DNA from: Alistipes sp.
GTDB lineage: Bacteria; Bacteroidota; Bacteroidia; Bacteroidales; Rikenellaceae
Assembly (NCBI GenBank): GCA_017424405.1
Contig: JAFPAD010000068.1
Location: 1-49,872 of the forward strand
Length of the DNA stretch: 49,872 nucleotides
Direction: 5' to 3'
Under the pieces are notes generated by a model. That model was given only the letters and a program-made list of their open reading frames with translations. It did not search any database and was not told the origin of the DNA. How positions within the stretch are numbered: the stretch's first letter is position 1; each line of letters opens with the position of its first letter. The position numbers and the translations under genes are program-made. Of this stretch, positions 7,842-16,167 are shown one piece after another.

Positions 7842-8960
7842 TTACAAACGAATCCTACGACAGTTATACTTCCCCTCGATAACTCCATCGTTCAACACCA
7901 CCACACCATTTTCGGCGCGTAGCATTGTCTTCATAACCGTAGCGTCGATATTGTAGCATCTCACCTCCTCGCCACCATTAAAACTGTGCCATGTCACCTC
8001 GCGCAAAGGCTCTGGTGTGAGGCATACAACGTGGGCGCCTTCCTGCTGAGCATGTTCCACAACATATTTTAAGCGACTGACGCAGCTATCTGGAATATTA
8101 CTTAAAGTTGTAACACATATCATATAGACCTTGCCCTGACGAGTTAAAATCTCCTGCGTTACATTGCCTTCAATATCCGATATTGAGAACTCACTGACAA
8201 GAGTCTGCACCGGAGATATTTCATTCTCCACACGAGTCTCTACCCACTCCCATTTTTTCTCATTCTGCCACTCCTTGTCGTCAATCGAGAACTCTCGCAA
8301 TCTGCCCGTACGGCGATTGCGATAGACCAAAACATACTCCTCGTCTGTCATATCCTCCTCGCCCGTATCATGTTGCGACTGGATCATCTCATAGATATTA
8401 GCACCCTTCTTATAGGGGAGAAAATCCAACAACGGAAGCGTATAATAGCAATATGCACCTATACCCATAGCAATGGTACAGAACAAGCATGCAAGAGCCA
8501 ACTCAATGCGGTTAAAAACAAATATCTTGTCATGACGATAGCGATACCATATAATTATAACCATAGGCAAAACCGCCAAGTTCTTCAGGAATGTAGCCCA
8601 GGGGGATAACCTCAACGCTTCACCAAAGCAACCACAATCCTCAACAGGTATCCATGTAGCACTCAAGAAGGTAAGCACCGTGAAAAACGTCATCGACAAC
8701 AAGGCGAATATCGACACCAAACGAATACGCACCTTAAACAGGAGCATGAGTCCCATCATAAGTTCGGCACCACACAACCATATCGAGAATACCATTGCAG
8801 CGGGTGAAAACCACTCCATGTTATATATTGACAAATACTCTCTGACTTTCAACGCCGTACCCCAAGGATCAACGACCTTAACAAAGCCTGAGAATATGAA
8901 CAATACCCCCACCACCACACGACACAAAGTCGATATAACCTTTAATCGTCTCGAGCTCAT
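7842..8960 (-). CDS. DoxX/MauE-like membrane protein with C-terminal soluble domain
   Basis: 372 residues. The first about 145 residues hold four membrane helices of the MauE/DoxX type (CRVVVGVLFIFSGFVKVVDPWGTALK; WLCGAELMMGLMLLF; a third; VLPMVIIIWY), including the conserved 'ATWIPVEDCGCFGEALRL' loop with two redox-ready cysteines. A fifth hydrophobic segment (LALACLFCTIAMGIGAYCYY) leads into a C-terminal domain of about 190 residues that may be thioredoxin-like (VYMICVTTLSNIPDSC, ending in a beta-rich NGVVVLNDGVIEGKYN). This arrangement is common in Bacteroidales; its role may concern thiol redox at the membrane, but this is inference. Its ATG overlaps the tmk stop in TGATGA, so translation is coupled. 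Confidence 0.75.
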   Translation of the reverse strand: MSSRRLKVISTLCRVVVGVLFIFSGFVKVVDPWGTALKVREYLSIYNMEWFSPAAMVFSIWLCGAELMMGLMLLFKVRIRLVSIFALLSMTFFTVLTFLSATWIPVEDCGCFGEALRLSPWATFLKNLAVLPMVIIIWYRYRHDKIFVFNRIELALACLFCTIAMGIGAYCYYTLPLLDFLPYKKGANIYEMIQSQHDTGEEDMTDEEYVLVYRNRRTGRLREFSIDDKEWQNEKKWEWVETRVENEISPVQTLVSEFSISDIEGNVTQEILTRQGKVYMICVTTLSNIPDSCVSRLKYVVEHAQQEGAHVVCLTPEPLREVTWHSFNGGEEVRCYNIDATVMKTMLRAENGVVVLNDGVIEGKYNCRRIRL

Positions 8961-9649
8961 CACTTTGAGAATTTAACGTACGACTCCACGACCTGCATTA
9001 TGCGACCAAAAATCTCGTCCGGAGAGGCCATTTCACCAGTAGCAGTTGTGCAATCCACAACATGCATATCATCATCATAACCCGAAGCGTCGATATACAC
9101 CTGACGCACAGCACGCTGCAAGTCCATCGACTGCTCGTGAATATCCTGCTTACCTTGCAAATAGTCGCGGTCATCACCCACACGCTGCTCGGTGAGCTTA
9201 CGCTCGGTGAAGGCAAATGGCACATCTAAGAAGAGTGACACATCGGGCTTTGGAATAGCAAAATAATCATATTCAAGATTGAGAATCCACTGTCGCAACT
9301 TCTCACGGTCAGCCTCATCTTGCAACTTGGCACATTGATAACCTACATTTGAATATACATATCTATCAACAATAACCACCTTGCCTTCATTCAACCAGCC
9401 TTGAATCATTGGGGCGGCATCGCGTCTATCCTCAGCATAAAGCAACGCCACAACGTAAGGATCCACCTGTTCGATTGAGCCCAACTCGCCACGCAAAAAA
9501 CGAGCTATCATATCACCAAAATAGGGAGCATCAAAACGAGGAAAGTGCAGATATTCACTCTCGACGCCCTGCTCGGCAAACATAGCGCGCAACTTGGCTA
9601 TCTGCGTTGATTTGCCACATCCATCAACTCCTTCAAGTACTATAAACAT
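8960..9649 (-). CDS. tmk: Thymidylate kinase
   Basis: Phosphorylates dTMP to dTDP with ATP in the cytosol for dTTP supply. 229 residues. The P-loop is GVDGCGKST at residues 7-15; the DR motif of the LID/substrate region is 'VVIVDRYVYSN' and 'PDVSLFLDVPFAFTERKL' is the typical strand after it. The gene sits 29 bases after sufS and overlaps the next gene, so it is expressed with the Fe-S cluster operon. Slightly longer than the 200-215 residues usual in enterics because of C-terminal additions, as in other Bacteroidota. Confidence 0.95.
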   Translation of the reverse strand: MFIVLEGVDGCGKSTQIAKLRAMFAEQGVESEYLHFPRFDAPYFGDMIARFLRGELGSIEQVDPYVVALLYAEDRRDAAPMIQGWLNEGKVVIVDRYVYSNVGYQCAKLQDEADREKLRQWILNLEYDYFAIPKPDVSLFLDVPFAFTERKLTEQRVGDDRDYLQGKQDIHEQSMDLQRAVRQVYIDASGYDDDMHVVDCTTATGEMASPDEIFGRIMQVVESYVKFSK

Positions 9650-9678
9650 AATTCTATATTTGGGTTATAATATATTCT

Positions 9679-10896
9679 TTATCGTAACATTCTCACAGCG
9701 CGTTCGACACCTCGATGCAGAGTCTCAATCTCCTCACGGGTGTTATACATGGCAATCGACGCGCGGCACATGCCCGTCACATTATAGCGAGCCATCACAG
9801 GCTCAGCGCAATGTTGTCCCGTACGTATTGCTATGCCCAACTTATCGAGAATCATTCCCAAGTCGTAATGGTGCACACCCTCGATATTAAACGAAATAAT
9901 CGAACACTTATCCTGAGTCTGACCATATATGCGCAATCCATCAATACCCGAAAGCAGCTCCTCGCCATAGAGCATGAGCGCTTTCTCATGAGCCTCCACT
10001 GCCGCCAAATCCAGACTTTCGAGATAACGTATAGCCTCGCCCAGACCTATGGCACCCACATAATTTGATGTTCCTGCCTCAAACTTAAGCGGCAGCTCAG
10101 CATAGGTCGTGCGCTCAAACGACACCCTATCAACCATGTCGCCACCACACAAGAATGGAGGCATCTGCTCCAATATCTGTCGCTTGCCATAAAGCACACC
10201 TATACCCGTGGGGGCGTAGAGCTTATGACCCGAGAAGGCGTAGAAATCACAATCCAGCTCCGCAACATTCACTCCGCCATGAACTACACCCTGACAGCCA
10301 TCAACCATAACCCGAGCGCCTACGGCATGTGCCTTTGCTATCACGTATTTCAAATCGGGACGTGTTCCCAACGTATTCGACGCCTGCGTAACTGCCACCA
10401 AACGGGTGTTTGCGTCCAGCAGTGAGTCCAACTGTTCAACCATCAAACGACCATCATCATCAAATGGTAACACCCTAATCTCGACACCCTTACGCTGGGC
10501 TACAAGTTGCCACGGCACGATGTTGGAGTGGTGCTCCATCTGGCTGATGATAATATTATCACCCGCCTGCAAAAACTTCTCACCCCACGCATACGCCACA
10601 GTATTGATTGATGCCGTTGCACCAGCGGTGAAGATAATCTCCTCGCGCTGCGCTGCACCGATGAAGCCTCGCACACGTTCACGCGCCTGCTCGTAAAGCT
10701 GGGTAGCCTCCTCCGACAGGCGATGTACGCCACGATGGATATTGGCATTTTGCTCTCGATACATGCGACTGACCGTCTCGATAACGCACTCAGGCTTTTG
10801 AGCCGTTGCTCCGCTATCAAGATACACGAGAGGCTTGCCATTCACCTCACGCGACAAGATTGGAAAATCTTTGCGTATGTTGTTTGGGTCAAACAT
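9679..10896 (-). CDS. sufS: SufS-type cysteine desulfurase
   Basis: A PLP enzyme that removes sulfur from L-cysteine and supplies it to the SufBCD scaffold. 405 residues, normal length. The PLP lysine is Lys225 (AFSGHKLYAPTG), the PLP-stacking histidine lies in 'SQMEHHSNIVPW', and the catalytic cysteine is Cys363 in RTGQHCAEPVM, which with its short active-site loop marks the group II (SufS) class. It follows sufD by three bases. No SufE or SufU gene is in the cluster, so the sulfur carrier must be elsewhere or absent. Confidence 0.95.
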   Translation of the reverse strand: MFDPNNIRKDFPILSREVNGKPLVYLDSGATAQKPECVIETVSRMYREQNANIHRGVHRLSEEATQLYEQARERVRGFIGAAQREEIIFTAGATASINTVAYAWGEKFLQAGDNIIISQMEHHSNIVPWQLVAQRKGVEIRVLPFDDDGRLMVEQLDSLLDANTRLVAVTQASNTLGTRPDLKYVIAKAHAVGARVMVDGCQGVVHGGVNVAELDCDFYAFSGHKLYAPTGIGVLYGKRQILEQMPPFLCGGDMVDRVSFERTTYAELPLKFEAGTSNYVGAIGLGEAIRYLESLDLAAVEAHEKALMLYGEELLSGIDGLRIYGQTQDKCSIISFNIEGVHHYDLGMILDKLGIAIRTGQHCAEPVMARYNVTGMCRASIAMYNTREEIETLHRGVERAVRMLR

Positions 10897-10899
10897 CTT

Positions 10900-11715
10900 C
10901 TACAATAACTCAAGTTTCGAGGTGAGCTCCTGAGCCAACACCTCACCAAACTCTTTTGACTGATATACAATATCGCTAATAAAGCCTTCAATCTGCAAAC
11001 GCTTAGCCTGCTCAAGCGACAAACCACGCTGACGCATATATAACACTGCTTCGTTGTCGAGTTGTCCAACCGTTGCTCCATGTGAGCACTTAACATCGTC
11101 AGCATAAATCTCCAACTGAGGCTGAGCCTTAATGTGCGCATCACAGCCTATTTCTATATTACGCGAAGTCTGCACAGCATCGGTGCGCTGCGCATCGGGG
11201 GCAACATATACCATACCCTCGAATTCGCCCGTAGCATGACCTCCCGCAACACCCTTAACCAAAGAGTTGCTGCGACAATCCGCCACATTATGATTTATGC
11301 GAACATTCACTCGAGCATTCTCCTCCTTGCCAACGACATAAGCCGCACGCAACACATTCGAAGAGAACGAGCCATTCATATCGGTCTGGTAATCGACCTT
11401 TCCGCCTGCCACCACAACACTTATCATCTCGCATCGGCTACCCACCTGCTGACGCACCTCCATGCGACACTCGGCATCGGCAAGTATAACCTGCAATATG
11501 CGCAACGACGCATGAGGCATGACATCAATCGAGAGCTTTGACTCACCCTGATGAGTATGCACCAAAATAAGGTAATCCTCACCCTGCTCGGCTATGCCAC
11601 ACTCAACCTTCGTGGGGTTCACCAACAGCAACGCAGGCGTACCATCAGGCAACGTAATCTCACCCGACGAGCTGCAATCTATGCCCAAGCTATTCAAATA
11701 ATCGAGCACACCCAT
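10900..11715 (-). CDS. sufD: Fe-S assembly scaffold protein SufD (short form)
   Basis: Partner of SufB in the SufBC2D scaffold on which Fe-S clusters are built. 271 residues, well below the about 420 of E. coli SufD: the N-terminal helical domain is reduced and the beta-helix core remains. The C-terminal signature is clear: 'KAQPQLEIYADDVKCSHGATVGQLDNEAVLYMRQRGL', containing the His-Gly-Ala and 'MRQRGL' motifs of the SufBD family. It starts right after sufC (TAG then GCG ATG). Short SufD proteins are usual in Bacteroidales, so I do not read it as truncated. Confidence 0.92.
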   Translation of the reverse strand: MGVLDYLNSLGIDCSSSGEITLPDGTPALLLVNPTKVECGIAEQGEDYLILVHTHQGESKLSIDVMPHASLRILQVILADAECRMEVRQQVGSRCEMISVVVAGGKVDYQTDMNGSFSSNVLRAAYVVGKEENARVNVRINHNVADCRSNSLVKGVAGGHATGEFEGMVYVAPDAQRTDAVQTSRNIEIGCDAHIKAQPQLEIYADDVKCSHGATVGQLDNEAVLYMRQRGLSLEQAKRLQIEGFISDIVYQSKEFGEVLAQELTSKLELL

Positions 11716-11718
11716 CGC

Positions 11719-12471
11719 CTACTCCTCCAAATTATTTATAAGCCAATCGTAACCCTCCTTTTCGAGTTTCAACGCCAAAGTCTTATCTCCCGAATGAATA
11801 ATACGTCCCTTATACAACACGTGAACATAGTCGGGAACGATGTAATCCAACAGACGCTGATAGTGGGTAATAACAATGGTTGCGTTCTCGGCAGTGTGCA
11901 ACTTGGTGACACCCGTAGCCACAATGCGCAATGCATCGATATCCAAACCAGAATCGGTCTCGTCCAGCACCGCCAACTTTGGCTCCAACATAGCCATCTG
12001 GAAAATCTCGTTCTTCTTCTTCTCGCCACCCGAGAAGCCCTCGTTCACCGCGCGGTTTGTGAGCTTGGTGTCGAGCTCCACAACAGCACTCTTCTCACGC
12101 ATCATACGCAAGAATTCGCCCGCTGTAAGAGGCTCCTCGCCACGAAATTTGCGCTGCTCATTCACCGCAATCTTCATAAAGTTGGCCATCGTAACACCTG
12201 GAATCTCAACAGGATACTGAAATCCCTGAAACAGACCCATACGGGCTCTATCCTCGATTGAATACTCCAACAGATTTTTACCCATAAATGTCACCTCACC
12301 TTCGGTAACAGTAAACTTCTCATTTCCTGCCAACACCGAAGCAAAGGTACTCTTACCCGACCCGTTAGGTCCCATGATAGCATGAACTTCGCCAGCTCGC
12401 ACCTCAAGGTTGATACCACGAAGTATCTCCTTATCGCCCACTGAGGCATGTAAATTCTTTACACTTAACAT
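11719..12471 (-). CDS. sufC: Fe-S assembly ATPase SufC
   Basis: The ABC-type ATPase of the SufBC2D complex. 250 residues, usual length. Walker A is GPNGSGKST in 'IMGPNGSGKSTFASVLAG', the ABC signature is FSGGEKKKNE, Walker B is 'LAVLDETDSGLDIDAL', and the H-loop is 'ATIVITHYQRLLDYI'. It is cytosolic and soluble, without membrane helices. It lies between sufB (26 bases upstream) and sufD (three bases downstream). Confidence 0.96.
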   Translation of the reverse strand: MLSVKNLHASVGDKEILRGINLEVRAGEVHAIMGPNGSGKSTFASVLAGNEKFTVTEGEVTFMGKNLLEYSIEDRARMGLFQGFQYPVEIPGVTMANFMKIAVNEQRKFRGEEPLTAGEFLRMMREKSAVVELDTKLTNRAVNEGFSGGEKKKNEIFQMAMLEPKLAVLDETDSGLDIDALRIVATGVTKLHTAENATIVITHYQRLLDYIVPDYVHVLYKGRIIHSGDKTLALKLEKEGYDWLINNLEE

Positions 12472-12497
12472 ATCTATTTTTTCTTTATTTCATTTTA

Positions 12498-13934
12498 TTA
12501 TCCCACCGAGCCTTCAAGGTTGATTGCAAGCAACTTCTGCGCCTCGACAGCGAACTCCATAGGCAACTTAGCCAACACCTCGCGAGCATAGCCATTAACT
12601 ATCAATCCAACGGCGTCCTCCGTAGATAAACCACGCTGACGACAATACATCAACTGCTCTTCGGAAATCTTCGAGGTGGTTGCCTCATGCTCAATCACGG
12701 CGGTAGGATTTTTAGAATCCATCACAGGGAATGTATGCGCTCCACACTTATCGCCTATAAGCAACGAGTCACACTGCGAGTAGTTACGAGCATTCTCTGC
12801 AGCCTTTGCCACTCGCACCAAACCTCGATATGCATTTTGGCTCTTGCCTGCCGAGATACCCTTCGACACGATGCGACTGCGCGTGTTGCGACCTATGTGA
12901 ATCATCTTGGTACCTGTATCCGCCTGTTGGTAGTTGTTGGTCATTGCCACCGAGTAGAACTCGCCAACCGAGTTATCACCCAAAAGCACACAGCTCGGAT
13001 ACTTCCACGTGATGGCAGAACCTGTCTCTACCTGAGTCCACGACAAACGGGCATTCTCACGACACAAGCCTCGCTTGGTCACGAAGTTATAGATACCGCC
13101 TTTGCCCTCCTTATCTCCAGGATACCAATTCTGCACAGTTGAATACTTCACCTCGGCATCACGTTCAACAATAATCTCAACGACAGCAGCATGCAACTGA
13201 TTCTCATCTCTACGAGGGGCTGTACAACCCTCCAAATAACTCACATACGCACCCTCATCTGCCACGAGCAATGTTCTCTCGAACTGTCCAGTTCCCTCGG
13301 CATTAATGCGGAAGTAGGTCGAAAGCTCCATAGGGCAACGCACACCCTTTGGAATATAACAGAACGAGCCATCAGAGAACACCGCAGCATTAAGCGCAGC
13401 ATAGAAGTTATCGGTATAAGGCACCACCGAACCCAAATATTTTTTCACAAGTTCGGGATACTCGCGTATTGCCTCCGAGATAGAGCAGAATATAATTCCT
13501 TTTTCGGCAAGTGTCTCTCGAAATGTAGTCTTCACCGACACCGAATCCATCACAGCATCAACCGCAACACCAGCCAAAGCCATCTGCTCCTCAAGTGGAA
13601 TACCGAGCTTATCGAACGTGCGCTTTAGCTCTGGGTCCACCTCGTCCATCGAGCCCAATTTCTTTGTCTGCTTGGGTGCCGCGTAATAGATTATATCCTG
13701 AAAATCAATCTCCGGGATATCCAAATGTGCCCATTTGGGCAAAGGCATTTGTTGCCAATGACGAAAAGCCTGCAAGCGACGCTCAAGCATCCACTCAGGC
13801 TCCTCCTTTTTCTGCGATATCAAACGAATAACCTCCTCATTCAATCCACGAGCGATGGTTTCGGTCTCGATATCGGTTGTAAAACCATATTTATATTCGC
13901 CTTCCAGCGATTCTAATATCTCTTTTTCAGCCAT
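12498..13934 (-). CDS. sufB: Fe-S assembly scaffold protein SufB
   Basis: First gene of the Suf operon and the main scaffold for nascent Fe-S clusters. 478 residues, normal length. Recognisable segments are '[35 protein letters not shown]' in the N-terminal half, the beta-helix core with '[23 protein letters not shown]', and the C-terminal '[37 protein letters not shown]'. I chose the ATG at 13934; a TTG three codons earlier is less likely. Upstream on the minus strand TAAATTTG at 13961-13954 fits the -7 box, but I find no matching -33 box at normal spacing. Confidence 0.96.
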   Translation of the reverse strand: MAEKEILESLEGEYKYGFTTDIETETIARGLNEEVIRLISQKKEEPEWMLERRLQAFRHWQQMPLPKWAHLDIPEIDFQDIIYYAAPKQTKKLGSMDEVDPELKRTFDKLGIPLEEQMALAGVAVDAVMDSVSVKTTFRETLAEKGIIFCSISEAIREYPELVKKYLGSVVPYTDNFYAALNAAVFSDGSFCYIPKGVRCPMELSTYFRINAEGTGQFERTLLVADEGAYVSYLEGCTAPRRDENQLHAAVVEIIVERDAEVKYSTVQNWYPGDKEGKGGIYNFVTKRGLCRENARLSWTQVETGSAITWKYPSCVLLGDNSVGEFYSVAMTNNYQQADTGTKMIHIGRNTRSRIVSKGISAGKSQNAYRGLVRVAKAAENARNYSQCDSLLIGDKCGAHTFPVMDSKNPTAVIEHEATTSKISEEQLMYCRQRGLSTEDAVGLIVNGYAREVLAKLPMEFAVEAQKLLAINLEGSVG

Positions 13935-14075
13935 ATCATGCAATTATAGGTGACAAATTTACAAAAAAAATGCAAATGCACCATCATTATACATCTTAAT
14001 ATCTGTAAAACCTCCGCACAGAATGGTCATAAAAAGGGTGTTTTTGAAAAAAATGCAAAAATTTACAGTTATTAT

Positions 14076-14106
14076 TTTGCACTATTGTTTTTTTTATCTA
14101 CATTTG
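14076..14106 (+). promoter_or_regulatory. Promoter of tRNA-Ser
   Basis: TTTG at 14076-14079 and TACATTTG at 14099-14106 with a 19-base spacer match the Bacteroidota -33/-7 consensus exactly. The predicted start near 14113 lies 22 bases before the mature tRNA. Confidence 0.8.
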
Positions 14107-14134
14107 CACCACTCTTTGAAAGGAGAGTCGGTCA

Positions 14135-14222
14135 GGAAGGATGGGTGAGTGGCTGAAACCACCAGTTTGCTAAACTGACGTACTCGATTAGGGTACCGGG
14201 GGTTCGAATCCCCCTCCTTCCG
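14135..14222 (+). tRNA. tRNA-Ser (anticodon GCT)
   Basis: An 88-base type II tRNA. The acceptor stem GGAAGGA (14135-14141) pairs exactly with TCCTTCC (14215-14221), with discriminator G at 14222. The anticodon loop TTGCTAA carries GCT, reading AGC/AGT. A long variable arm and the T-arm GGGGGTTCGAATCCCCC are present. CCA is not encoded. Its 3' end is copied twice downstream. Confidence 0.95.
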
Positions 14223-14242
14223 CGAATATCAAAACGAGCAAG

Positions 14243-14278
14243 AAGGTGTCGAGATTTCGGCACCTTTTGTTTTTTTAT
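14243..14278 (+). terminator. Terminator of tRNA-Ser
   Basis: AAGGTGTCGA (14243-14252) pairs with TCGGCACCTT (14257-14266; one G-T pair), followed by TTGTTTTTTTAT. It starts 21 bases after the tRNA. Confidence 0.8.
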
Positions 14279-14289
14279 CGTGAGGGCGT

Positions 14290-14305
14290 TGCAAACTTGT
14301 TTGCA
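14290..14305. repeat. Short palindrome of the hairpin family behind tRNA-Ser
   Basis: TGCAAACTTGTTTGCA is a perfect 16-base palindrome preceded by GGGCGT. Its stem is nearly that of the copy at 14501 and its left flank resembles the GGCGTT before the copies at 14403 and 24101. Confidence 0.5.
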
Positions 14306-14402
14306 TAAGACATTACGAGAAAAAAATGAGGTTGATTTATCAACATCTTGCGAGTGGAATATTTGCAAGGGCCTCTGTGGCGAGCAGCTGGGAAAGGCGT
14401 TA

Positions 14403-14431
14403 AGCGGAGCAGACTTTGTCTGCGCAGTAGC
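14403..14431 (-). repeat. AGCGGAG-type hairpin repeat, copy 1 behind tRNA-Ser
   Basis: Read on the plus strand it begins AGCGGAG, continues with a hairpin GCAGAC-TTT-GTCTGC (14410-14424) and ends GCAGTAGC. It is preceded by AAAGGCGTT, as in the 24.1 kb element. Strand is set by analogy with the galM and ychF copies. Confidence 0.6.
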
Positions 14432-14432
14432 C

Positions 14433-14451
14433 AATCCCCCTCCTTCCGCGA
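14433..14451 (+). repeat. 19-nt copy of the tRNA-Ser 3' end
   Basis: AATCCCCCTCCTTCCGCGA here is identical to 14207-14225, the T-arm/acceptor end of tRNA-Ser plus three following bases. It is 226 bases downstream of the original. Such copies normally arise when an element integrates at a tRNA 3' end, but here only about 200 bases lie between. Confidence 0.85.
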
Positions 14452-14464
14452 GATTTGAATTTGC

Positions 14465-14498
14465 AAGGCTTTGAGTTATTCAAAGCCTTTTTTATTTT
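14465..14498 (+). terminator. Second terminator-like hairpin behind tRNA-Ser
   Basis: AAGGCTTTGA (14465-14474) pairs with TCAAAGCCTT (14480-14489), followed by TTTTTATTTTA. It directly follows the copied tRNA end, repeating the order of the true tRNA and its terminator. Confidence 0.75.
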
Positions 14499-14500
14499 AT

Positions 14501-14529
14501 AGCGGAGCAAACTCTGTTTGCGTAGTAGC
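14501..14529 (-). repeat. AGCGGAG-type hairpin repeat, copy 2 behind tRNA-Ser
   Basis: Same 29-base layout as the copy at 14403. The hairpin is GCAAAC-TCT-GTTTGC: a G-C pair of copy 1 has become A-T on both sides, so pairing is kept. It is followed by a degenerate tRNA-end-like CCATTCCCGGCCTTCCGC at 14531-14548. Confidence 0.6.
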
Positions 14530-14563
14530 TCCATTCCCGGCCTTCCGCAATACTCAAAACAAC

Positions 14564-14596
14564 AAAGGAGTGCGGCGTGCACCCCTTTATTTTTTA
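14564..14596 (+). terminator. Third terminator-like hairpin behind tRNA-Ser
   Basis: AAAGGAGTGC (14564-14573) pairs with GCACCCCTTT (14579-14588) with one mismatch, then ATTTTTTATT. It closes the third and most decayed module. Confidence 0.65.
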
Positions 14597-14668
14597 TTCC
14601 TTAAGAGAATGTATAACAAGGATGTTATCAACCTCTACATATTTCTCGAAAGCCCTATTGCAAGCATT

Positions 14669-16090
14669 TTAATGGTCGTGATGATGCTCATCATCGGGAG
14701 CAATAACAACACCATAGTCATTGCTGGTTGTTAGCTTCTTTCCCTCATATTCGCCCGTGAGAGTACGCAGAAAAGCTACTATGGCGGATACTTCATCAGC
14801 ATCAAGCTCCACATCAACTTGATAACGAGCCATGTCGGCTACTGCCTCGTCCAACGTATGACGCGTACCATCGTGATAGTAAGGCCATGTAAGCTCTACG
14901 TTACGCAGACCTGGCACCTTGAAACGGTGACGGTCACGCTCCAACTTAGTCTGCTTGAAACGTCCGTTATCCTCCTCAGTAAGCTCCATATCTCGCTGCT
15001 CGAAATATGGTCGATACAGACCCATCAGTTCATACGACTCGCCACCGAGATTTGCTCCCATGTGACACATCGCACAGTTATACTCCTTAAACAACTCATA
15101 TCCACGAATTTCCTCTGCCGAAATAGCAGCCTCATCGCCTCTCAGCCACTTATCAAATTGCGAATTTGGAGTTGTGAGCGTGTATTCAAACTCTTGAATA
15201 GCGTTGGTGATATTAGCCTCGGTGATACCGTCGGCGTAGATTGCCTTGAAACGAGCCACCAACTCTTTATCTTCAGACAACTTTGCCACAATCTCATCAA
15301 ATGAGTTATACCCCATCTCCACAGGATTGAGTGGTGGTCCTGCCGCCTGCTCTGCCAAAGTACCAGCACGACCGTCCCAGAACTGAACAAAGTTGTAAAC
15401 CGCATTATACACCGTAGGAGCATTTACGCCACCCAGCTGGTCATTCACACCATGCGAATATTGATGATTATCAACGCCACCAGTACTCAAATCGTGACAT
15501 GAAGCACATGAAACGGTGTTATCAATCGACAGACGCATATCGTGATATAGGTCAAAACCCAGCTTCACCTTGCGCTCGTCCAAGTCACCCAACTTACCAA
15601 CGGGACGCACAGGCTCCGCAGCGCGCTCGCCAACAAGACCATCGGCATAGTATGCGTTGCGATATGCTGCAACAGCCTCCTTGATAATATCACGCTTGGC
15701 ATTGGTCATTTGGCTACCCCAATGCACAAGATAGTATTTTGCCGCAGGCATTCGCTTATCCAAAGCCACCTTTTCAACTTTGGCAACATCGACAGGACGT
15801 GGCATCTCGCCATTGCGTAAAGATTCCATCAGGGGAGCTATATCGTAGGCACGATAACCCTCCTCCACATCTTTCACCACAACATCGCCAGCAACGGGGA
15901 ACTTGGCATAAAAAGGCAACACAGGCTCGGCGGTATGGCAACTTTCACATCCTCCCGCCTCGATGGTTTGCAAAACACGAGTCTCCATTGATAAAGACTC
16001 AGAAGGAGCACTATTCATCATAACATAGGCTACAAGCAGAGCCGTGATGATAAATGGTGACACAACACATAATTGTCTAAGTTTCTTCAT
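14669..16090 (-). CDS. Tri-haem cytochrome c peroxidase (MauG/CcpA family)
   Basis: A periplasmic or membrane-anchored c-type cytochrome of the di-haem peroxidase family, which reduces H2O2 using electrons from small cytochromes or quinol. 473 residues. An N-terminal hydrophobic segment (residues 11-26) is an anchor or signal. Three CxxCH haem sites are present: CESCH at 48-52, CASCH at 194-198 and CAMCH at 338-342. The last two belong to the peroxidase core (AGPPLNPVEMGYNSF is its calcium/loop motif; PYYHDGTRHTLDEAV is the C-terminal motif). The first sits in an extra N-terminal haem-binding domain (LMESLRNGEMPRP; YLVHWGSQMT) that probably feeds electrons in. The tail ends DDEHHHDH, a possible metal site. 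It follows hisIE by 77 bases on the same strand. Confidence 0.9.
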   Translation of the reverse strand: MKKLRQLCVVSPFIITALLVAYVMMNSAPSESLSMETRVLQTIEAGGCESCHTAEPVLPFYAKFPVAGDVVVKDVEEGYRAYDIAPLMESLRNGEMPRPVDVAKVEKVALDKRMPAAKYYLVHWGSQMTNAKRDIIKEAVAAYRNAYYADGLVGERAAEPVRPVGKLGDLDERKVKLGFDLYHDMRLSIDNTVSCASCHDLSTGGVDNHQYSHGVNDQLGGVNAPTVYNAVYNFVQFWDGRAGTLAEQAAGPPLNPVEMGYNSFDEIVAKLSEDKELVARFKAIYADGITEANITNAIQEFEYTLTTPNSQFDKWLRGDEAAISAEEIRGYELFKEYNCAMCHMGANLGGESYELMGLYRPYFEQRDMELTEEDNGRFKQTKLERDRHRFKVPGLRNVELTWPYYHDGTRHTLDEAVADMARYQVDVELDADEVSAIVAFLRTLTGEYEGKKLTTSNDYGVVIAPDDEHHHDH

Positions 16091-16167
16091 AACGGTTAAA
16101 TTATCGGGTTAAAATTTAATCACTACGCAACACACAGCAGCCTATCTTCTTGCTACGTGAGAGTATC

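Noticed and set aside
11715-11719. Frameshift or truncation of sufD suggested by its short length
   Set aside because: The frame is intact, starts directly behind sufC and contains the full C-terminal signature; short SufD is common in Bacteroidales.
14132-14582. Several short frames over the tRNA-Ser and its repeats
   Set aside because: They read through a tRNA gene, terminators and palindromes; no coding signal.
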